DNA of 58,242 nucleotides from Priapulus caudatus. Lineage: Eukaryota; Priapulida; Priapulimorpha; Priapulimorphida; Priapulidae. The notes below the pieces were generated by a model that was not told where the DNA came from, ran no database searches, and saw only the letters and a list, made by a program, of their open reading frames with translations. A program made the translations under genes and the position numbers. The DNA lies in the NCBI RefSeq assembly GCF_000485595.1, contig NW_014578083.1:44426-102667 (forward strand), written 5' to 3'. The first letter of the stretch is position 1. Every line of letters starts with the position of its first letter. This document shows, one piece after another, positions 34,411-58,242 of the stretch.

Positions 34411-35248
34411 GTATGTGTGTGTATGTGTGTGAGTGTATGTATGTATGTATGTATGTATGTATGTATGTATGTATGTATGTATGTATGTATGTATGTATGG
34501 TATGTATGTATGTATGTATGTATGTATGTATGTATGTATGTAGCTTGTATGTATGTTATGTATGTATGTATGTATGTATTTGTATGTATGTATGTATGTA
34601 TGTATGTATGTATGTTATGTATGATGTATGTAATGTATGTATGTATGTATGTATGTATGTATGTATGTATGTATGTATGTATGTATGATATGATGTATGT
34701 ATGTAGTATGTATGTATGTATGTATGTATGTATGTATGTATGTTATGTATGTATGTATGTATGTATTATGTATGTATTATGTATGTAGTATGTATGTATG
34801 TATGTATGTATGTATGTACTGTATGTATGTTGTATGTATGTATGTATTGTATGTATGTATGTATTTGTATGTATGTATGTATGTATGTTGTATGTATGTA
34901 TGTATGTATGATATGTATGTATGTATGTTATTATGTATGTATGTATGTATGTATGTATGTATGTAGTTTATGTATGTATGTATGTATGGGATGTATGTAT
35001 GTATGTATGTACCTGTATGTATGTATGTTATGTATGTATGTATGTATGTGATGGTATGTATGTATGGTATGTATGTATGATGTATGTATGTTATGTATGT
35101 ATGATGTATGTATGTATGTATTGTATGTATGTATGTATGTATGTATGTATGTATGTAGTATGTATGCTATGTATGTATGTATGTATGTATGTATGTATGT
35201 ATGTATGTATGTATGTATGTATGTATGGTATGTATTATGTTATGTATG

Positions 35249-35279
<31 letters not shown>

Positions 35280-35495
35280 TGTATGTAGTGTATGTATGTA
35301 TGTATGTATGTAATGTATGTATGTATGTATGTTGGTATGTATGTAGGTATAGTATGTATTGTATGATGTATGTATGTATGTATGTATCTATGTATGTATG
35401 TATTGTATGTATGTATGTATGTATGTATGTATTGTATGTATGTATGTATGTATGTATGTATCTATGTATGTATGTATGTATGTATTGTATGTATG

Positions 35496-35526
<31 letters not shown>

Positions 35527-35606
35527 TGTATGTATGTATGTATGTATGTATGTATGTATGTATGTGGTATGTATGTATGTATGTATGTATTATGTATGTA
35601 TGTTAT
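34361..35606. repeat. GT then GTAT microsatellite, ~1.2 kb
   Basis: (GT)n to about 34435, then more than 1.1 kb of (GTAT)n. Single-base gains and losses break the register about every 30-60 bp. Such indels may be biological or long-read consensus errors. Confidence 0.96.
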
Positions 35607-35620
35607 GCTGTGTGTGTGTG

Positions 35621-35654
<34 letters not shown>

Positions 35655-35868
35655 TTGTGGTGTGTAGCCCCTACGTGCATGCGTAGTGCGTGGTGTGAGT
35701 GGTGGTGATATGCGATGCGTGGTGTGTCGTGGTGGTGTGCTGTGTTGTGTGTGTGTGTGTGTGTGGTGGGTGTAGAGAGAGGTGTGTGTACATACATGTG
35801 TTGTGCGTGCGTCTGCGTGTGTTGCTGATGGGTGTGTTGTGACTATATATATATATATATATATATAC
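35607..35868. repeat. GT-rich tract ending in (AT)n
   Basis: GTGTGTG with TCG, GTG and GATGCG interruptions, ending with about 26 bp of AT near 35843-35868. Confidence 0.85.
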
Positions 35869-35869
35869 G

Positions 35870-36845
35870 TTCGCGTGCGTGCGCTCGCGTGTCTGTGAGT
35901 GCTGAGTGTGCATGCGTGTATACGTGTATGCGTGCAGGCGCGCGTGTGTGAGTGTGAGTCTGTATGCGTGTGTACGTGTACTGTGCGCGCGCGTGTGTGG
36001 AGTGTGAGTGTGCATGCGTGTGTACGTGTATGCGTGGCATGCGCGCGTGTGTGAGTGTGAGTGTGCATGCCTGTGTACGTGTATGCGTGCGGGGCGCGTG
36101 TCGTGAGTGTGAGTGTGCATGCGTGTGTACGTGTAGGCGTGCGGGCGCGCGTGTGCTGTGATGTTGAGGGTGCATGCGTGTTGTACGTGTATGTGCGCGC
36201 GCGTGTGTGAGTGTGAGTGTGCATGCGTGTGTACGTGTATGCGTGCGGCGCGGTGTGTGTGAGTGTGAGTGTGCATGGTGTGTACGTGTATGCGTGCATG
36301 CATCGCGCGCATGTGTGTGAGTGTGAGTGTGCATGCGTGTGTACGTGTATGCGTGCGCGCGCGCGTGTGGTGAGTGTGAGTGTGCATGCGTGTGTACGTG
36401 TATGTGTGCGGGCGCGCGTGTGTGTGAAGTGTGAGTGTGCATGCGTGTGTATTTGTATGCGTGCGCGGCGCGTGTGTGTGAGTGTGAGTGTGCATGCGTG
36501 TGTACGTGTATGCGTGCGCGCGCGCGTGTTGTGAGTGTGAGTGTGCATGGTTGGTACGCTGTATTGCGTGCGGCGCGCGTGTGGTGAGTGTGAGTGTGCA
36601 TGCGTGTGTACGTGTAGTGCGTGCGCTGCGCGTGTGTGAGTGTGAGTGTGCCATGCGTGTGTACGTGTATGCGTGCGGCTCGCGGTGTGTGAGTGTGAGT
36701 GTGCATGCGTGTGTACGTGTGTGCCGTGCGCGCGCGTCGGTGTGAGTGTGAGTGTGCATGCGTGTGTACGTGTTGTGCGTGCCTCGCGCGTGTGTGAGTG
36801 TGAGTGTGCATGCGTGTGTACGTGTGTGCGTGCGCGCGCGGGTTG
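35870..36845. repeat. ~52-bp GC-rich minisatellite, about 18 copies
   Basis: Each unit contains GTGTGAGTGTGAGTGTGCAT, GCGTGTGTACGTGTATGCGT and a variable GCGGGCGCGC block. Length variation is mostly one base in the GC block. The unit is dominated by alternating purine-pyrimidine steps. Confidence 0.93.
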
Positions 36846-37279
36846 TAGCTTCTCTTGCTTCGCGCTGAGATTACTCACTGAGTCTGTTCTCTAATTATAT
36901 TAATGGTTCGTAAATTTGTTGTTAAAGTCAATGCGGATTTTTCGAATTTCTTATTCAGCGGGTGCTCGGTGAGTCAGGCGTCAGCTCGGAGCTACACCAC
37001 ACGATACAAGCAACCGATCTAATGGCGCCACCCACCCATATGTTCAACGCTAGAAAAAATAAATAATCAACATGAGACTCTCGCCCTCGTTCGCAAAAAC
37101 ATTTACATGTGAGCACTGCTGTTAAGGGGGCAAGCGCCAGTACGTGGCGCAGGCGTATGACTACACCTTCTGCCTAACTGCTACCGGATCGTATCACAGT
37201 TAATAGTTTGTTTCTATATCATGTGGTACATCCGGCAATTCCACCAGGGTGCACATAATGAGTCATAATGCCTATGCGA

Positions 37280-37574
37280 TGTGTGTGTGTGTGTGTTGTG
37301 TTGATGTGTAGTCGGGTGTGTGTGTGTGTGTGTGTGTGTGAGTGTGTGTGGTGTGGGTGTGGTGGTGTGTGTGTGTGGTGTGGTGTTGGGTGTGCTGTAT
37401 GTTCGTGCGTGAGAGAAAGAGATAGAATAGAGGAAGGAGAGAGATAGACGAGAGAGAGAAGGAGAGAGGAGAGAGAGAGGAAGAGAAGAGAGAGAGAGAA
37501 GAGAGAGAGAAGAGAGGAGACGAGAGAGAGAGAGAGAGAGAGCAGAGAGATGAGAGAAGGAGAGGAGAGAGAAG

Positions 37575-37620
<46 letters not shown>
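37280..37620. repeat. GT microsatellite followed by GA tract
   Basis: GT/GGT repeats to about 37400, then GA-rich sequence with frequent single-base interruptions to about 37618. Confidence 0.9.
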
Positions 37621-37621
<1 letters not shown>

Positions 37622-37629
37622 TGTGTGAC

Positions 37630-39430
37630 TGTATGAGCGTGTATGTGCGTTTATATATATATTGCCTTTAGTAACCTATCATATCATTTCGCGTTTTTCT
37701 TGAAAAGTATATTGCAAAGCCATAATTACTACGATCCTACGATCCTTACTTAAATCCTCTGATCTGTCAACGCTCTTTTCAACAAATACGTTCTTACACA
37801 TTTTACGTATTGCTTATTTAGCATGCACTAACGGCATCGCCTGTAAGCCATTTTAATCGAAATCAGGCAACACGCCAACCATGTCTTCGGAAGTGAATAA
37901 TAATAGATATATTATTATTCACTCCTGATGTCTTGTTAATATGAATTCTCGCGAAGCTATCTAACATAAAAAAACGATATGGATATAAACATAAACTACG
38001 AAGATACCTCATAATCAAATACGGATGCGGCAAACTTCGTATTTTAAAACCGCTATCGGAACGCACGTGCATAATCGTTACGTCAAGTGCGCACTCCCAA
38101 CTTCTAACAGACTTGTTCCCAAATTAAATCCTTGCTATGTAAACATATTTCTGGCTGGTATAAGACGGCTTTGGTTTATGGGGGCAATACGAGCATACTG
38201 GATATAATTAAAAGAAACCCGTTTTGCGAAAGTGACCATCGTGCCGTTCCTGGTTTTATTCCAAACATCCTTCTTAGAAATGCCGGAAAAGCTACATTCC
38301 AATATGTCTTCTGGCCGGTGATATGCCATCTATGCGGCACCGCGTAACTAGCTCACGTGTTTATAGCCGTTATTTACTCGGCCCACCGCTAGGGAATTAC
38401 AGCAGTACTGTGTCGGCCTCCGGTTTGCTTTTAAACATCGAAGTTGTATCTGTGCCACTCACAGGCCGACTCAGTCGCGTCTGTTTCTCTCCGTAGTTTT
38501 CCAGAATTCCAGCAGCACGCCAGCTGGCCGCATTCCAATTATGTACCGTATAGGCTTACCCGGAACGGTTAGTCTTCTATACGAAATTATTTATTCGCTG
38601 CCATCTAGTTTTTTAATATTAAATAATAAGGAAACCCTGATTGCATGCCTAAGCGAAGCCTCATTAATTGATATTGAGATAAAATAATGTATTAGAGTAA
38701 AAACGAGAAAGATGTTTAATCTAGCGCGATTTAATCTAGTTCAATTGAGATTCATGTTTATACGAAATATAATTGTTGCGTACAAGACGAATCTAAATTA
38801 AATATAGCCTAATCTTTTTTCGCATAAATTGAACAAGTTTATATTTAATTGAAATACTTGCTGCATTCAATTTCGTATCGTACAATAGCGTATGTAAAAT
38901 GGTAGAATGAGGCAGCCGTCGTGAACGTAAGATAAGCAATTCATCCGTAGCAGCGCATAGGCTGCGTACATAGCCACATATACGTGAGTATAATGCAGAT
39001 ACGGGTGTCAACATCGGCTGCAACGGTACCGATTATAATCAGGGCCATGCAACTTAGATCGCGGCCAGCTTTGCGCCATTTTATCGATTCAGGTTTGACT
39101 GCGGCTGTTGTCGTCAGGACGTTTCCGAACCGGACGTCGGCCGCCATTAGCTGCGACGTCGGATGCGAGAGCGAGAGGATAACGATGCTGAGCCGACGTC
39201 TCTTCCTCCCTTTACAGCAGCGGTCGCCTCACACGACCTGCATACCGTTCGTTTGCATGATCTTCTTTTAACAGGCTCTAGGAATTTTCGCTATCATGTA
39301 CTCCTCTCGTGTACTCTTTTATACTGGTTATATGTTAGATGTATCCGTATATAGATATACTAGCAGGATACCTGGCGCTGCCCGGGAAATAAAGCACTCA
39401 GTCGGTGACCACTTGGTTGAAAGAAAAATA
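37630..39430. other. Unique-looking interval, no exon established
   Basis: The region lies downstream of the receptor loop-3 exon in the receptor's direction, so TM6-7 exons could be expected here or further left. I found no CWxP or NPxxY coding context on the minus strand. Confidence 0.4.
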
Positions 39431-39437
39431 CCCAAAA

Positions 39438-39438
39438 A

Positions 39439-39495
<57 letters not shown>

Positions 39496-39496
39496 G

Positions 39497-39547
<51 letters not shown>

Positions 39548-39561
39548 GCTATCTATCTATA

Positions 39562-39621
<60 letters not shown>

Positions 39622-39656
39622 CATCCATCCATCCATTTATCCATCTATCTATCTGC
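39438..39656. repeat. ATCT microsatellite
   Basis: About 215 bp of (ATCT)n with AGCT and TATA variants, ending in (ATCC)n. Confidence 0.96.
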
Positions 39657-39683
39657 ATGGGTGGAAGGATGTGTTAAATCAGT

Positions 39684-39736
39684 CGTACCAGAAGTAGATA
39701 TTAGGGGATTCCCTATTGACTCTACTTCTGGTCGTA
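39684..39736. repeat. Small hairpin
   Basis: TACCAGAAGTAGA pairs with TCTACTTCTGGT across a ~20-base spacer, with GTCGTAC-like flanks. No target duplication was recognised. Confidence 0.55.
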
Positions 39737-40314
39737 CTAACCTGATGTCTATTGCCCTAGACACGATACGAACTGCATACGCGCGGACTGCTTTCCAATG
39801 AGGGAGACAACTCTATAAGCTGCGTGTTCTATGTGTTGTTCGTGTGCGACATGCATATCAAAGCCCTCCGCGATATATCTAATCCCCAGCAGAACCCGTC
39901 TGCATGATGTCACGATGCTCTTTCACGCATCAACGGCAACAGAACACTCACAGCATGACTAATGTGCGACACGTCGCGACATGGGGTTCCATATTGCCAA
40001 TACAAGCGCTCGCATGTACGTCTAACCATCATATATCGATAGACAAAACAATATAATGAAGCTTACGGGGACGTTCTACGATACCGAGTGACCACGCAGT
40101 TGACCTAATTAATTTATTTGCTACAGGCTGACCGTAAACATATTGACGGATGCTGGCACCGCTGACCGCAATAATATTAACCTATGCTAATCGCATTTGT
40201 TATGCGCAACATACGCTGATTAATTGCACCGTACAGGTAACACTTGTGACGTGGTCGTACCTTATTAAATGCTACGCCCAGGTAACTTACCTGTTAATGA
40301 CGCGAATATAGCTT

Positions 40315-40730
40315 AAAACATTCAAGTAACACCTATGTTGGGGTCTTATTGTATCTGTTTATGACCTATAGCATTCAAGTGACTTCTATGTTGGAATCTT
40401 ATTGTATCTGTTTATGACCTATAGCATTCAAGTGACTAATGTGTTGCGGAATTGTATCCGTTGATAATTTATAATATTCAAGTAACTCCTATGTTTGTGA
40501 CTCGTAACTGTATGACACTCAAGTAATCCCTGCATGCCTTGGAGACATATCTATTGATAAACTATGATATTCAAGTAACTCCTATGTTGGGGCTTGTATC
40601 TATTGATGATCTTTGATATTCAAGTAACTCCTATGTCAGGAGCTTGCATGTCTTGATGACCATTGGCATTCAAGTAAACCATATGTTGGAGACATGTATC
40701 GGCTGGTCAATCATAGCATGCCGATAACAC
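40315..40730. repeat. Degenerate ~50-bp minisatellite, about eight copies
   Basis: Units start ATTCAAGTAACTCCTATGTT and contain TGTATCTATTGATGA or a variant. Copies differ by many substitutions and small indels. A related looser part extends left to about 40210 with CAGGTAACACTT and CAGGTAACTTAC. It lies in the receptor's intron or 3' flank. Confidence 0.85.
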
Positions 40731-41083
40731 ACCTCGCGGGGACGTGTGCTTTCTCACAACCCGTGAAAAGTAATTAATGTAGAACGTGTGATTTTTTCTG
40801 ATGAACAATGAGATTCACGATAACATGTATGTTTGCGACGTTCGTCTGCACCGACCGTCCCTGACACATGCCAGCATTCTCACCAGAGAACGAGATCACT
40901 TTGATTAAATTGCCCCGCCGTAACAAACAAGAGAGCAATTTTCATCTCTGTGGTGAGATTGACATGCCTGGTGGCGTTCGTGTTACGTGTCCTTGCTGAT
41001 GAACAACGACATACACGATAATCTGTATGTTTGCGACGTTCGGCTATTAACCGACCGTCCGTGGCACATGCCTGGTGACTCAC

Positions 41084-56070
<14,987 letters not shown>

Positions 56071-56076
<6 letters not shown>

Positions 56077-56285
56077 CTGCAAGGTATAAACATGGCTGCA
56101 CTACGAGCCTACACGATGTACCTGTCAGGTATAAACAGAGCTGTACTACGGGCCTACACGATGTGCCTGTCAGGTATAAACACGGCTGCACTACGGGCCT
56201 ACACGATGTACCTGCAAGGTATAAACATGGCTGCACTACGAGCCTACGCGACGTACCTGTTAGGTATAAACAGAGCTGTACTACA
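56071..56285. repeat. 45-bp minisatellite repeating the TM4-exon acceptor
   Basis: On the minus strand each unit reads TTTATACCTGACAG or TTTATACCTTGCAG, then GTACATCGTGTAGG, then CTCGTAGTGCAGCCATG; about 4.5 copies. The true exon start is ACCTTGCAG|GTACGTCGTC followed by ATCGTGCAGCCGATG, so the unit resembles a copy of acceptor plus exon start. The last copy breaks off into the AT run that begins duplication copy B. Confidence 0.93.
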
Positions 56286-58242
56286 TATATATATCGCACA
56301 GCACGACGCCCAATCACGCACTATATTTGTTTGCGATCGACGGAAACTGCTTCCGTTGTTTTTCTACGGCGACGTCGTTCGATTTGTTTTATTCGCCCGC
56401 GATTTCGGCCGTTCTTACGCGGTATCTAATCGGGAACGAAGGCTGCGCTAGGCGCTCTATATAACAGGATAAACCGGATAAATAGGCGCTATATAATAAC
56501 AGGATAATGTTACTCGTCGCAGCTGCGTTGTATATGTGCACGATGCGGCCATTCAGAACTGTTATAATTATAGGCGTGCATAAACTCACTTCACGCCTCG
56601 GATTCACATCATGGCGGGCTCACGTCATGTCACGGACGAGCGGCGCCGACTCATGATGGGCACGGACACACGCACGCGTACGAATGCGTGCATGCTAATG
56701 CGCGAGAGTACGCCGACTTCACACGCGCCGTTCAAACATCCTTGGGAATTGCGAGTGACCTTTAAAATCCCAGCGGTCCCACGTCCTCTACACTTACCGC
56801 GTCTCGTTTTAGGCTATACGCCTCCAATCACTCGTACGGTAAATGCTCGTACGCATTTAAATTGCTTCTTGCGAAATGCTGCTGTAGATTATGTGAATAA
56901 TACGTCATCGTGGAATGACATTTCTTCTTCTGGCGAGAAAGATACCAACGCATTTCCGTCATTATATGCATTGAGTCTATAATATAGATTAGGAGAAGTA
57001 TTATTTAACATTATTCAGTATTATTAGTAGAAACAACATTCGCACCATTTGAGTCATTGCGCGCCATGAATTTGCTATATTGATTTAAATCTTCCAAACT
57101 ATCGGCGACAAGTCTAGTTTGTCTCGGCCATGAAACTAACGATTCGTCTCCGGCCGATCTCATTCTCACACATTCGCGCGTACGGTTATTGGTCTGGAGG
57201 GCTATGCTAATTCTAAACTCCGACGGAGTTAATTTACAAATCGTTCCGCGAAGGTTTACAAAGGACCGAATCTAGGAAAGCTCTGTCTTCGAAGACCGTT
57301 GCCATTCCTTGGCAGGCGAGTCTATACGGCCCGCGGACATACAAGAGTATTAACGCGCCTAGTAGTCGACGTTGGTCGGTGGACGCAGATCTGATCATGG
57401 GGCGGCACACGGCATGGCACATTCACATTGACGACGACTAGCAATGACCGCGAATTAAGTTCCACTCCTGGAGCGCAATCGATTCTCATATGTTGCCATT
57501 AGCGGCAGGTTACGGTATAGCGCCGCTTCCTCGATGCTTATAGTGAGTGGCCTGCGGTTGTCTCGGGCCTTATGGAACACATCAGAGGTTAAATATTGCT
57601 GTGTTACTTCTACTTAACGCTCGAGCGATAGGACAAGGATTTCCCGAACTAGGCGCACGGGCCAGCTAGTAACACCACACGTATTGGGTAGGGGATGCTC
57701 GCAGTAGGCGCACGGGCCAGTAACACCAGACGCATCGTGTAGGGGATTCTCGTAGTTGGCGCACGGGCAAGTAACACCAGACGCATCGTGTAGGGGATTC
57801 TCGTAGTTGGCGCACGGGCAAGTAACACCAGACGCATCGTGTAGGGGATGCTCGTAGTAGGCGCACGGACCAGTAACAACAGACGCATCGTGTAGGGGAT
57901 GCTCGTAGTAGGCGCACGGACCAAAGTCTGCAGCGAGTGAAGAACGAACATTAGAGCTGTAATCGGGTCATCGGGCACGTCCTTCAGGCGCGCGAGCCCC
58001 GCTGTCGACGACGGAAGTGGATAATAGCCAGGAAGCATCAGATGATCCGATGTAATGTTGCGAATGAAGATTAATGTAGTCTCTATAAATCAACATACGA
58101 TACAAGCATGTTTAACGATTTTATATAATTTAACCTGGTTAATAATATTGCTCACAAAAATGCGGTTTATGAAAGTCTAGGAGTGGTCGTTATTAAAGGA
58201 AAGTAAAGAGGCTGGATAGCGTAAAGGTTTATGAGATAAATT
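56285..58242. repeat. Direct duplication, copy B, running to the window end
   Basis: Second copy of 50411-52375, in the same orientation, 5.87 kb to the right, in the intron upstream of the TM4 exon. Similarity continues to the last bases of the window, so the true end is unseen. Confidence 0.95.
57650..57925. repeat. 51-bp minisatellite in copy B
   Basis: Same unit as in copy A but with about one more clean copy of the GGGGATTCTCGTAGTTGGCG type and fewer small indels; it then jumps to AAAGTCTGCAGCGAG where copy A has CACACGGACAAGTC. Confidence 0.9.

Noticed and set aside
34311-36894. Very long open frames rich in Cys-Met-Tyr-Val or Thr-His
   Set aside because: They are translations of GTAT, GT and GC-rich tandem repeats and shift frame at each single-base indel; no gene.

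Overview
This is eukaryotic, animal genomic DNA. Its two identifiable host genes are interrupted by GT-AG introns and are buried in transposon remnants, microsatellites and minisatellites. There are no operons, CRISPR arrays or bacterial signals. The gene types, TTAGGG-type telomere-like tracts, hAT and PIF/Harbinger remnants and abundance of minisatellites fit an invertebrate, probably marine. Minisatellites that carry splice-site sequence recall what I remember of amphioxus intron minisatellites, so a cephalochordate is possible, but I cannot fix the species. Two runs of ten N (25821-25830 and 45733-45742) are assembly gaps.

Layout. 1-947: intron of GPN2 (its first exon lies off the left edge), holding a 711-bp fold-back transposon with a 9-bp target duplication. 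948-11884: six in-frame exons of the GPN-loop GTPase GPN2 on the + strand, ending at its stop codon. The last intron (7.2 kb) is largely microsatellite. 11885-41083: a 29-kb stretch with no gene I can prove. It holds CA/GT, GA, GAT, GTAT and ATCT microsatellites, a hAT element (21562-22602, perfect 8-bp target duplication) carrying a second element nested inside with a telomere-like core, a PIF/Harbinger-derived element (27495-29379) with a broken transposase piece, and large ordered minisatellites at 24.1-25.8 kb, 26.6-27.5 kb and 34.4-36.8 kb. 41084-56076: three exons, on the - strand, of a class A (rhodopsin-like) neuropeptide-type receptor, covering the R-Y of DRY through TM4, extracellular loop 2 with TM5, and a long intracellular loop 3. 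TM1-3 exons should lie right of the window. I could not find the TM6-7 exons. 50.4-52.4 kb and 56.3-58.24 kb: a ~1.96-kb direct duplication lying on either side of the TM4 exon, true or an assembly artefact.

The most interesting pattern is that several minisatellites repeat splice-site sequence. The array upstream of the TM4 exon repeats that exon's acceptor plus a copy of the exon start, each copy with an in-frame TAG. Sequence around the loop-3 exon donor is repeated into its intron. The 24.1-25.8 kb arrays repeat pyrimidine-tract-AG|GTAA, and the 26.6 kb array repeats GTAAGT every 20 bp. GPN2 and the receptor gene are transcribed towards each other. They have no evident functional link: GPN2 acts in RNA polymerase II assembly and nuclear import, the receptor in cell signalling.
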